Shown one piece after another: positions 25,824 through 34,836 of a stretch of 64,000 bases of DNA (position 1 is its first letter; each line of letters begins with the position of its first letter). The notes under the pieces were generated by a model. It saw only the letters and a list, made by a program, of their open reading frames with translations, ran no database searches and was not told where the DNA came from. Origin of the DNA: Candidatus Cloacimonadota bacterium (lineage in GTDB: Bacteria; Cloacimonadota; Cloacimonadia; Cloacimonadales; Cloacimonadaceae); contig JAEZUG010000018.1 of NCBI GenBank assembly GCA_023421135.1, positions 1 to 64,000 on the forward strand, in the 5' to 3' direction. A program made the translations under genes and the position numbers.

Positions 25824-28800
25824 ATGCGAAAAGCCTATCTCTTGGTTATAAGTATTGTGTTGATTATGATTCTTCCGGCGATTTTGTGCGCCCAGGAAGC
25901 TATCGATCGATCCAGTTTCCGAATTGTTGAACACACCAGTTCGTACATTGACATCGAATTCCAGCTCCCCCAGTGGAATCTTGAGACAGAGGACAGGGGA
26001 GGCCAAATCCTTTCCAAAGTTGTGAGCCCCGGGGCAAACTACCTCTTCATCGACGAAGAAGAGACGCTGCCTATCTTCAGCACTGCAGTCGCTATCCCAT
26101 ACAGTGGTGGTGCTGAGCTCAGTATCCAAGAGCAGGATCAGAGCAGCCGGACGGGCCTGCAAATGAGCTTTGGCAGCGCCCTTGCCTCTGCCCAATCAGA
26201 AGGTAGAATCAGTGGACAGTCCTATCCTGAGACTAACGTCCTGATCTCCGAGCCCAAGATTCTGAGAGATTACCGCATAGTGACTATTAACGTGATGCCC
26301 TTCCAGTATGATAGGACAGCCGGCACGCTGAAGGTGAATGATTCCATGCGGATACGCCTCAACCTCAACAGTAGAAGCTCTGTGAACGAAATGGCTGCTC
26401 CTGCGGTGTTTTCCCGTAGCTTTGAGAGTATCTATCGCGGACTTATCCTGAATTATGATCAGGTGGCAGGACGTAACCAGACTTATCTGGCACCTAAGCT
26501 TTTAGTTATCTATGGCAACTATGCTGAAACTGAATATAACAGCAAGATTGCAGAGTATCTGGCATGGAAAAGACAACAGGGATATCAAGTTCAGGCTGCC
26601 AGCACTGCTACAACCGGAACAACGGCCACAGCTATTAAGGCTTATATTCAAAACGCTTACAATAATCCTGAGCTCAGGCCGGATTATATTGTTCTGATCG
26701 GTGACGACAGTGGCAGCTTCCCTGTGCCAACCTTTAACACGTATATGGATTACCACTATACCTGGCTTGCCGGGGATGACAACCTGGGAGACGTTGTGAT
26801 AGGCAGGATCTCTGCCTCCACCACTAGTGAACTGATCAACTACCTTTCAAAAGTGTTTTACAACGATAGAGATCTCTCCATGGATGATCCCTCATGGTTG
26901 AACAAAATGGTACTCGTGGGTGACACTTCTCCTTCAGGTATCTCAACAATATATACCTGTAAGTACATCAAGGAAGTTGCTTCGGTTATTAACCCTGATT
27001 ATCAATACACCGAAGTCTATGGATCAGACCCTAGCTCCACGACAATCAATGCCGCAATAAACAGCGGTGTAGCATTCTATAACTATCGTGGATACATTGG
27101 GATGAGTGGATGGCCTGCAACAATGAATAACATATTCACACCCAATCGGTTGTTTCATGCAATATTCATCACTTGCGCCACAGGCTCTTGGGGTGGAAGA
27201 ACCAGTACCACAGAGCAAATCGTGAGAATGGGATCCGATGTGAATAGGATTGGAGCTGTCACAGCCATAGGAATGGCAACTTCAAGCACTCATACATCAA
27301 TGAATAACTGCCTGAATCTTGGCATCATGCATGGTATTTTCCCTTTGGGAATGCGTAACATGGGTGAAGCAATGCTGCTGGGCAAGCTTCATCTGGATAT
27401 GGCTTATGGCAATAGCAATCCTGATGATGCGGTTGTGTTTTCTCAGTTTTGTAACCTAATCGGAGATCCGACCACATCAGTGCATGTGGGGATTCCTTCA
27501 ACCTTTAGTCTGGAACACCAAAGCACTCTGCCCGCAGGAAGCTCAAGCCTTGAGCTCGTGGTAAAAGATAGCGATCAGAATCCGGTTTCCGGGGCTGTCA
27601 CTACTCTCACCAATGCAAGTGGACTGCAGGTTCTGGCTCAAACAGATGAGCTGGGAACAGTGGCTCTGAACTTCCCGGGGACGACTACCGGCGAACTTAC
27701 CATAGCGGTAACCAAGGATGATTATATTCCCTCTGTGAGCACCACTACTATCTCCAGCACCGGAAACTTGGTGTATTCCGGGTTGACCGTTGACGATGAC
27801 AACAGTGGCGCATCAAGTGGAAACAGCAATGGGGTAATCGATGCCGGAGAAACCACGGAACTCTTCATCAGCCTTCGTAATAGCAGCACAAGCAGTCTAT
27901 CGGGCAGTGCCACAGTTAGTTTGGTTGGAAGCTATGCCACGCTTCAGACTACGACAGCAAATTTTGGTACTGTTGCAGCGGGAGCAATTGCCCAGAATCA
28001 AGCACCGATAGTATTGAGCCTGTTGCCCGATGCTCCAGATCAACATCAGGTTATTCTGAGATTAAGCGGCACAAATGCCGCAGGTCAGTGGATGGTTCCT
28101 CTGCTTCTAACTATTAACAATGGCAGGCTGGTCTATGATTCTTATGTGGCCTCCGGAGCAGTGCAAAACGTCATAAATCCTGGAGACCAGTTTAACTTTA
28201 CGGTGGGACTTGGTAATGAGGGAAGCAACGCGTTAGCAGGACTGACTGCTGTACTCAGTTCACTGGATCCCATGTTTGAAATCATCGATCCCAATGGAGC
28301 GTACCCTCAAATTCAGCCCGGAACAGTGCAGCAGAATAGTGGTGATTACTTTATCGTTCACGCCCGGGCTCAATGCCAGACAGGAACTGTTGTCCCTATG
28401 GAACTGGCACTGACGAATTCAAGTGGTTATGCCCAGACAATACACTTCACAGTAACTCTTGGTAATAGCACTGTGTTTGATCCACTTGGGCAGGATGCCT
28501 ACGGATACTTCATATATGACGAAGGGGACACAAGCTATCAATTGGTTCCTGAGTACGATTGGCTTGGTATTGCTCCCTCTGAAGGTGGAAGTGGTACACA
28601 ATTGGCCTTAACTGATCCGGGCTCAAGTTCCGATGAAGGTGATCAGGTTGGCTCCGTCACAATCCAGACGGTTAATCTTCCCTTCAGCTTCTCTTTCTAT
28701 GGACGTTCTTACGATAGAGCTTCAATCTCCTCCAATGGTTTCATTGCTTTTGGAGAAACTGCAAATTCAGATTGGAGAAACTGGAGACTTCCCGGCCCAG

Positions 28801-31800
28801 GAGGCAACAACCCAATGTTGGCAGTGTTCTGGGACGATCTGGAGATTGGAACCGGAGCTGGAGTTTATACATACTATGACTCTGATATGAACTACTTTGT
28901 GGTGGAATGGCATAATCTTCTGGCCAGCAACAGAACCAGCGAGGAGACTTTCCAGGCGATCCTATATGATCCTTTGTTCTACCCCACCTCAACCGGAGAT
29001 GGGCAGATCAAGCTTCAATACAAGGTATTCAACAACACAGATACCGGACATGGCGCAGGAATTCCTCACGGTAATTACTCCACCATAGGAATCAAAGATC
29101 ATACGGGCTTGGTTGGTCTGGAATATACTTTCAACAATACATATCCCACTGCAGCAGCTCCTCTGTCTCATGAAAGCTCACTGTTTATCAGCACTCGTCC
29201 TACTTTGCCAGATCAGGCTTACCTGATGTATGAGAATACTCAGATTGTGGACGAGAGCATCACACTGAATGGCCTGCTCGAGCCTGGAGAGATTGCAGAC
29301 ATGACCATATCTATTGGAAACATGGGAATGGTTTCTGCCACTGGTGTCTATGCAGTACTGGAATCAACAGATCCGATGGTTGAGGTTCTGGGAGATTACT
29401 CCACTTTTGCAGATGTTGCCTCGCTAGGATCAGTGAGTTCAGATAGCTATTATGGTTTATCAATAGATGAGACCTGCCCGAATGAACATATACTGGGCCT
29501 AAGGCTTAGGATTTCCTCCGATTCAGGATCATGGATTTATCCGGTCAGGCTCAAAGTTCATACTCCAGACCTGCAGATTGATGGGCACTCCATAACAGAG
29601 ATCACTGGAAACATGAACGGCATCATCGATCCTGGTGAAACTGCAACAATGACGGTCACTCTCACCAATCATGGAGCTGTTGAAAGCCCGGCTGGAAATG
29701 CAGTGATTGCATGTCATAATGTGGGAATCAGCATACTTGAAGGCTCAGCAAACTTCCCTGCCATCCCGGGATATCAAAGCGTTGATCTGAACTTCACAGT
29801 CTCTGCTGCCTCATCCATGTCTCAAGGCAGCTATGTGACCTTCGATATTACAGCCACTGCAGGAGAGATCCTCATAAATCATGCTATACCCATGGAGATA
29901 GGTGCTCCGATTGTTGTTCAGATTGGCAATGGTGCGACTACACAATCCTATCCCCTGGACAGATATTACAACTTCTCTGTTCATGAATCCATCTACTTGG
30001 CCTCAGAGATTGCTCATGTTGGCGATATCAAAGCTCTGGCTTTCAATAAAGCCAGCGGCACGGATACTAATCCCATTGAGAACGTTACAATTTACATGAA
30101 GCATACAACCGCAAGCACTTTGTCTTCGGGAGCTTATAGCCTGGCAGGCTATACACAAGTCTTCAGTGGAGCATTCCCCAATACAGCAACATCTGGCTGG
30201 ATGGAGATAAACCTGAGCCCTATGTTTCAGTACGACGGAATGTCGAACCTATCGATATTGATTGTTAAAGAGCACCAAGCTTGGATTAGCTACTATCCTC
30301 AGTGGTATTACACAAGTTCAAGTTCTCGTGCCCGTCAGGAAAGAAACGATAATGCCCTGCCGAGCACCTTAGCCAGCAGCAACAACCTACCCAATATCCG
30401 GTTCAAGCTCTTTACGACCAGCACTAGCATTCTGTATCCTGCCAGAAATCTTAGTGCAAGCAGCTCACACCAATCTGTAAGTTTGAGCTGGGATGCACCC
30501 ATTTCAGGCACGCCAACTCAGTATAAGATATTCCGGAACTCAAGCCTGCTTACATCTGTGACAAGCCTGAGTTATCTCGACCTCGCAGTAAATAATGGCA
30601 CAAGCTACTCATATTATGTTGTAGCCATGTATGGAACGGAAAGCTCGGATCCCACTGAGTCTGTATCTGCGACGCCAAATGCTCTTCCTCCCACTAACCT
30701 TACAGCAGATCCGGGTAATATGTCTGTAACTCTCAGTTGGAATGCTCCAAGCGGTAGAGAACCTCAGCAAATGCTGCTTGCTCCAGGCCGGGAGAAAACA
30801 ACAGATAGCTTTGGGTTGGAAACAGATTCTGATAGCAACCGACAGATTAGCAGCTACAGAGTGTATCGTAACGGTAGCCCGATAGCAAACGTGACAGAAA
30901 CAAGCTACCAGGATACTGGACTGATAAACGGTCAGAGCTATGACTATTATGTGAGCACTGTTTACACCAATCCTGCCGGTGAATCTGCAGCTTCCAATGT
31001 GGTAAGTTCAACCCCGATAATGGTTAGTTTTGCAGTGTTGGGAACAGGTACATCCATCACGACAGGTAGCACAATGGGACCAATTAACCTCACTTACAAG
31101 AGCACTCACTGTCAGGCAGTATACACTGCTGATGAGCTTCATGCCCTAGGTGTGTTTGGCCCGATCTATATCAATCAGCTTGGGTTCTTTGTGTCATCTC
31201 CCCCCAACTTGGCTTTGACAAACTTCCAGATCCGCATAGCAAACACTACTGCCACAAATGCTACATCCTGGATAACCCAGAACCTGCAAACGGTGTTCAA
31301 TCCCACCACATACATGCCTACTGCCGGTGGTTTTGATATGATCCAATTCCACACTCCCTTCCTTTGGGATGGCACCAGCAACATCCTGATCGATACTGCC
31401 AATGGATTAGTAGCAGAGTGGTCCTATAGCGGAACCTTCCAATACACCAGCAGAGCTTCAGGTATTCTCAGGATATACAGCGATACGGTAGATCAAAGCT
31501 ATATCTTCAGTGGAGGAACTCCTGCCAGTTACAGACCCAATCTGCGCCTGGGATTCCAGCCCATTCAGACGGGACCAGAGATCGAACTGAGCACAGATAA
31601 CCTCAGTTTTGGAAACGTGGAACTAGATACGAACAGCAGCCTCAGTTTCAGCATCTCCAATCCCGGAGATCAGGAACTAACTGGAACTATCGTGAGTCCT
31701 GCACCTTTCTCTGTGAGCCTCTCTGAATCAAGAGATGCCACCCAAGCCCTGAAAGCTCCATCACAGGAAAGAAACACCATCTCCTACAACGTGCCCGCCG

Positions 31801-32159
31801 GACAAAGCATAGTTGTATCAGTAAGCTTCAGCCCCAGCCTTCCCCAAGCATATAACGGACAAATTGCAGTCAATTCAAACGCTGCAGATGCTCAGAATAT
31901 TTCAGTTGCAGGCACGGGTATTGTTACAAGCTTGGAGCAGCCGGTTATTACAATCATTGAAAGTGCAGGGCAGATTTGTCTGAATTGGGAATCCATCCAA
32001 CATGCGGATCTATATCGGATCTACCGTTCAGACACTCCCACCAGCGGTTTTGTATTGATTGATAGTACAAGCAGCACTAGCTGGACTGATCTTACTCCTC
32101 CCGCTAAAGCCTTTTATCGGGTGGAGGCCTATCGCAATCCCCCGCTATCACGTCAATAA
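25824..32159 (+). CDS. Very large secreted gingipain-family (peptidase C25-like) multidomain protein
   Basis: The protein has 2111 residues. Signal peptide 1-23; a pro-region with a gingipain propeptide look (about 30-215); a C25 catalytic-like domain about 225-560, with PDYIVLIGDD and nucleophile C451 in IFITCATGSWGG. Where gingipains have Gly-His-Gly, this protein reads NYRGYIGMSGW (Tyr424), so the usual catalytic histidine is missing. Downstream are many repeated Ig-like modules, a jelly-roll region near 900-1120, two fibronectin type III domains (about 1545-1735) and an ASH/HYDIN-like module (about 1915-2030). There is no FlgD-type sorting domain at the C-terminus, unlike its neighbours. 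The ATG has GAGG seven bases upstream. Secreted protease or inactive adhesin-like relative. Confidence 0.8.
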   Translation: MRKAYLLVISIVLIMILPAILCAQEAIDRSSFRIVEHTSSYIDIEFQLPQWNLETEDRGGQILSKVVSPGANYLFIDEEETLPIFSTAVAIPYSGGAELSIQEQDQSSRTGLQMSFGSALASAQSEGRISGQSYPETNVLISEPKILRDYRIVTINVMPFQYDRTAGTLKVNDSMRIRLNLNSRSSVNEMAAPAVFSRSFESIYRGLILNYDQVAGRNQTYLAPKLLVIYGNYAETEYNSKIAEYLAWKRQQGYQVQAASTATTGTTATAIKAYIQNAYNNPELRPDYIVLIGDDSGSFPVPTFNTYMDYHYTWLAGDDNLGDVVIGRISASTTSELINYLSKVFYNDRDLSMDDPSWLNKMVLVGDTSPSGISTIYTCKYIKEVASVINPDYQYTEVYGSDPSSTTINAAINSGVAFYNYRGYIGMSGWPATMNNIFTPNRLFHAIFITCATGSWGGRTSTTEQIVRMGSDVNRIGAVTAIGMATSSTHTSMNNCLNLGIMHGIFPLGMRNMGEAMLLGKLHLDMAYGNSNPDDAVVFSQFCNLIGDPTTSVHVGIPSTFSLEHQSTLPAGSSSLELVVKDSDQNPVSGAVTTLTNASGLQVLAQTDELGTVALNFPGTTTGELTIAVTKDDYIPSVSTTTISSTGNLVYSGLTVDDDNSGASSGNSNGVIDAGETTELFISLRNSSTSSLSGSATVSLVGSYATLQTTTANFGTVAAGAIAQNQAPIVLSLLPDAPDQHQVILRLSGTNAAGQWMVPLLLTINNGRLVYDSYVASGAVQNVINPGDQFNFTVGLGNEGSNALAGLTAVLSSLDPMFEIIDPNGAYPQIQPGTVQQNSGDYFIVHARAQCQTGTVVPMELALTNSSGYAQTIHFTVTLGNSTVFDPLGQDAYGYFIYDEGDTSYQLVPEYDWLGIAPSEGGSGTQLALTDPGSSSDEGDQVGSVTIQTVNLPFSFSFYGRSYDRASISSNGFIAFGETANSDWRNWRLPGPGGNNPMLAVFWDDLEIGTGAGVYTYYDSDMNYFVVEWHNLLASNRTSEETFQAILYDPLFYPTSTGDGQIKLQYKVFNNTDTGHGAGIPHGNYSTIGIKDHTGLVGLEYTFNNTYPTAAAPLSHESSLFISTRPTLPDQAYLMYENTQIVDESITLNGLLEPGEIADMTISIGNMGMVSATGVYAVLESTDPMVEVLGDYSTFADVASLGSVSSDSYYGLSIDETCPNEHILGLRLRISSDSGSWIYPVRLKVHTPDLQIDGHSITEITGNMNGIIDPGETATMTVTLTNHGAVESPAGNAVIACHNVGISILEGSANFPAIPGYQSVDLNFTVSAASSMSQGSYVTFDITATAGEILINHAIPMEIGAPIVVQIGNGATTQSYPLDRYYNFSVHESIYLASEIAHVGDIKALAFNKASGTDTNPIENVTIYMKHTTASTLSSGAYSLAGYTQVFSGAFPNTATSGWMEINLSPMFQYDGMSNLSILIVKEHQAWISYYPQWYYTSSSSRARQERNDNALPSTLASSNNLPNIRFKLFTTSTSILYPARNLSASSSHQSVSLSWDAPISGTPTQYKIFRNSSLLTSVTSLSYLDLAVNNGTSYSYYVVAMYGTESSDPTESVSATPNALPPTNLTADPGNMSVTLSWNAPSGREPQQMLLAPGREKTTDSFGLETDSDSNRQISSYRVYRNGSPIANVTETSYQDTGLINGQSYDYYVSTVYTNPAGESAASNVVSSTPIMVSFAVLGTGTSITTGSTMGPINLTYKSTHCQAVYTADELHALGVFGPIYINQLGFFVSSPPNLALTNFQIRIANTTATNATSWITQNLQTVFNPTTYMPTAGGFDMIQFHTPFLWDGTSNILIDTANGLVAEWSYSGTFQYTSRASGILRIYSDTVDQSYIFSGGTPASYRPNLRLGFQPIQTGPEIELSTDNLSFGNVELDTNSSLSFSISNPGDQELTGTIVSPAPFSVSLSESRDATQALKAPSQERNTISYNVPAGQSIVVSVSFSPSLPQAYNGQIAVNSNAADAQNISVAGTGIVTSLEQPVITIIESAGQICLNWESIQHADLYRIYRSDTPTSGFVLIDSTSSTSWTDLTPPAKAFYRVEAYRNPPLSRQ

Positions 32160-32173
32160 TCTACCCCATAGAC

Positions 32174-32203
32174 AAACCGCCCTCCAGATAAGGAGGGCGG
32201 TTT
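32174..32203. terminator. Bidirectional intrinsic terminator
   Basis: AAACCGCCCTCC (32174-32185) pairs perfectly with 32192-32203 across a 6-nt loop; the stem ends in A-rich and T-rich tracts on both sides. It sits between the convergent C25-like and gcvT genes and should serve both. Confidence 0.92.
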
Positions 32204-32222
32204 CTTTATCGCTTTGATATTG

Positions 32223-33614
32223 TTATAAGTTTTCTATGTTCTTCAGTGGCTTCGGTGCAGTAGCAGGTGTAACACCCTCGGCGGTGAGATAGCCCAGACC
32301 GGGGCTTCCCATGGGTTTGCCTTCTGCATCTTCGCGATAGAGCTCTACCATAATGCGAACTGGTCCGCCTTCACCCTCCAAAATCTCTTTGCCATCAGCA
32401 TCCAGCGGGAAAGGACTCTCATAGAGCCAAGCAAGACCAATCGCTGCTGTGCCGTGTTCTTCATTGACGTTCTTGCGTTTGGAGCCGATTGCCAGCCTTT
32501 TCTCTAAGCTCAGATTGGGGGAGTTGATCGAAGAAGTGACCGAGCCCAATCTCTTTCCGTTCAGATAGACACCCTTTCCAGTGGAAATCCCCTCAGAGAT
32601 CAGGATAGCCAGCTTCTTGGAGCATCCAGCTTTCAGTTCTGCCACCAGGGCAGCTTTACCAACGAAGTCGTCTTTGTTCAAATCAACCGCAGCCTCAAAA
32701 AGGGGAGCATTGCAAGGTGTATGCTGAGGATCATATTCCTGGCCCATCAGAGGCAGTCCATAGGCTCCGGCAGAGATCCGGTTCTCATCTCTTCCCCCTA
32801 GGCCGACTAGAAGTCCGCCCAAATCCAAGGCTTTGCTGACTATAGCCTTAAAGTCCTGCTCGGCTTTCTCCACCGGCAGATAGATCTCCCAGCCCCAGCG
32901 ATTGGTATAGCCGGTACGACTGAAATAGTACTTAGCTCCATCCAGCTCGATCTCATTGAAGCTAAAGAAATTCATATTCTTCTCGGGATTGGAGCGATTC
33001 TTCAGAACCTGCTCGCCAAAGACTTCTTTGATCAGCTTCATGGAGAGCGGACCCTGGATATCCACTTTGACATATTTATCCGAAATATCCTCGGCAAAGA
33101 CTTCTTCCCCATCCAGTTTGCAATTCATGATCCGGTCGATATCGGCAATTAGCTCCGTTTCTTCACCGTGAGACATGCCTGTGCCGGTGATATCATGTCC
33201 GGCATTGATCACCAGGATAAACTCTTCTTCTGCCACTCGCATGGCGATCAGATCGTCCTGAACCCCGCCTTTATCATTGAGCAGTAGGGTATATTTGCAA
33301 GCTCCAATCTTCATTTCTGCCAGATTTCCGGCCACAGCACGATTTAAAAGAGCTGCCACGTCCTTGCCCCAAAACCGGAGCTGAGCCATGTGGTCAATAT
33401 TATAGACCGCTACTTTATTGACCGCTACTGCTTCTTCCAACACGGAAGTCTGATAGTTCACGGCCATATCATATTCGCCGAAATTGCTGCGTTTGGTGGA
33501 AACAGGGGTGATCCCCATCTTCTGTGCCAGAAGGGGTTTATACCAGTTTTCTTCAAGATCGAAAAGAAAAGTCTTTCTGATCTCTTGGGGAAAATCAAAA
33601 CCAAGCTTGGACAT
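32223..33614 (-). CDS. gcvT: GcvT-family aminomethyltransferase (extended)
   Basis: The protein has 463 residues, about 90 longer than the usual GcvT T-protein, with an N-terminal extension of about 40 and extra C-terminal sequence. Family signs are YNIDHMAQLRFWGKDV, CKYTLLLNDKGGVQDDLI (folate-site region), LVINAGHD and the C-terminal NAPLFEAAVDLNKDDFVGK. T-protein moves the methylene group from the aminomethyl H-protein to tetrahydrofolate in the glycine cleavage system. No gcvH or gcvP is adjacent, so another folate-dependent methyl or demethylation role is possible. The ATG has AGGAG five bases upstream. Confidence 0.82.
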   Translation of the reverse strand: MSKLGFDFPQEIRKTFLFDLEENWYKPLLAQKMGITPVSTKRSNFGEYDMAVNYQTSVLEEAVAVNKVAVYNIDHMAQLRFWGKDVAALLNRAVAGNLAEMKIGACKYTLLLNDKGGVQDDLIAMRVAEEEFILVINAGHDITGTGMSHGEETELIADIDRIMNCKLDGEEVFAEDISDKYVKVDIQGPLSMKLIKEVFGEQVLKNRSNPEKNMNFFSFNEIELDGAKYYFSRTGYTNRWGWEIYLPVEKAEQDFKAIVSKALDLGGLLVGLGGRDENRISAGAYGLPLMGQEYDPQHTPCNAPLFEAAVDLNKDDFVGKAALVAELKAGCSKKLAILISEGISTGKGVYLNGKRLGSVTSSINSPNLSLEKRLAIGSKRKNVNEEHGTAAIGLAWLYESPFPLDADGKEILEGEGGPVRIMVELYREDAEGKPMGSPGLGYLTAEGVTPATAPKPLKNIENL

Positions 33615-33724
33615 TTCTACTCCTTATCGAGTTCTATTATTTACTCCAGTTGGATGGAATCAGCTTTTTTGTAAAGGATTTTCTTGTTGACTAATTCGAT
33701 GGAGAAAGCTAGAAGGGCTTTCGT

Positions 33725-34834
33725 ATGAATAAGACGCGTAAAAGAATAGCCTTGGTCGGCCCAGCCCCTCCCTTCCGGGGCGGAATAGCCCTCTTTGCCC
33801 TGCATTTGGGCAAGGAACTGGCACGCGCCGGTCACCAGCTTAAGTTCTTTAATTTCATAGATCAGTATCCCGGCTTCCTCTTCCCCGGAGGAGATCAATA
33901 TGACGAACTCTCCGATTGCGCAGGGATACCCATGGAAAGGGTTTACACTCCCTATCTGCCCTGGACCTGGCCTGCAGCCATCAGGAAGATCCGGGATTTT
34001 AAACCCGATCTGGTGATTTTCTCTTACTGGCTCCCCTTCTTTGCCCCTTCCAGCGGATGGATTGCCCACGCTCTGAAGAGAAGCAAAATCATCTTCCTGG
34101 CGCACAATATCGAAAGCCATGAGAAATGGCCCTTTGCCGGACTTTTAAGAGAATATGCCCTCTCCAAAGCAGACCGGATCCTCCTGCTCTCTCAAGCCTG
34201 CTTGCGGGATTTGAACAGCTTTCTACCTCTCCGGATTGCCCAGAAGGGACTATTGGCTTTTCATCCCATCTACCCGCCTCATGATTTGCCTCAAAGCACT
34301 CCTGCCGATAGCAAAGCCACCCTGCTCTTCTTTGGCCTGATCAAGCCTTACAAGGGTCTCGACCTGCTACTTAAAGCCCTGGCTCTGGTGAAGAAGGAAC
34401 TTCCGGAGATACACCTGATCATCAGCGGTGCTGTCTATGGCAGCTTTCAGCCCTATCAGGAACTGATCGATTCCCTGGAATTAGCCGATAGTATTGAGCT
34501 GAATCTGCGCTATGTAAACGAAACCGAGCTGGGAGAATTCTTCCTGCGTAGCCAGCTCTGCGTCCTGCCCTACAAAACAGCCACGCAGAGCGGTGTGATC
34601 GCCAATTCCTACAGCTACGACATCCCGGTGCTCGCCACAAAGGTTGGCGGCCTGAGTGAGTACATTATTGAAGGAAAAACCGGCTACCTGGTGCCGCCCG
34701 ACCGGCCTCAGAAAATGGCAGAGGCTATCCTGAAACACTTTCGTGAAGAGAGATTCACAGCCATGCAAACCGAAATACGCAGCTACAAAGAGCAGTATTC
34801 CTGGTCTAAATTAGCTGCCCTTATATTGGAGTAA
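33725..34834 (+). CDS. Glycosyltransferase, GT4-like (GT-B fold)
   Basis: The protein has 369 residues with two Rossmann halves. The N-terminal half has a glycine-rich loop (PAPPFRGGIALFALHLGKEL) and the C-terminal donor site shows LLFFGLIKPYKGLDLLLKAL and the E-x7-E-like region with ANSYSYDIPVLATKVGGLSEY. It lacks membrane segments. It probably adds a sugar to an outer-membrane or exopolysaccharide acceptor. It is followed by a second glycosyltransferase whose start lies 2 nt after its stop, so the pair is one operon. The acceptor and sugar are unknown. Confidence 0.9.
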   Translation: MNKTRKRIALVGPAPPFRGGIALFALHLGKELARAGHQLKFFNFIDQYPGFLFPGGDQYDELSDCAGIPMERVYTPYLPWTWPAAIRKIRDFKPDLVIFSYWLPFFAPSSGWIAHALKRSKIIFLAHNIESHEKWPFAGLLREYALSKADRILLLSQACLRDLNSFLPLRIAQKGLLAFHPIYPPHDLPQSTPADSKATLLFFGLIKPYKGLDLLLKALALVKKELPEIHLIISGAVYGSFQPYQELIDSLELADSIELNLRYVNETELGEFFLRSQLCVLPYKTATQSGVIANSYSYDIPVLATKVGGLSEYIIEGKTGYLVPPDRPQKMAEAILKHFREERFTAMQTEIRSYKEQYSWSKLAALILE

Positions 34835-34836
34835 GC

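Noticed and set aside
25824..25895. Lipoprotein signal in the C25-like protein (ILPAILC)
   Set aside because: The residue before Cys is Leu, not Gly/Ala/Ser, so a standard signal peptide is more likely.
33641..34120. 159-residue minus-strand frame opposite the first glycosyltransferase
   Set aside because: It is a shadow of a well-supported gene, with no family resemblance of its own.
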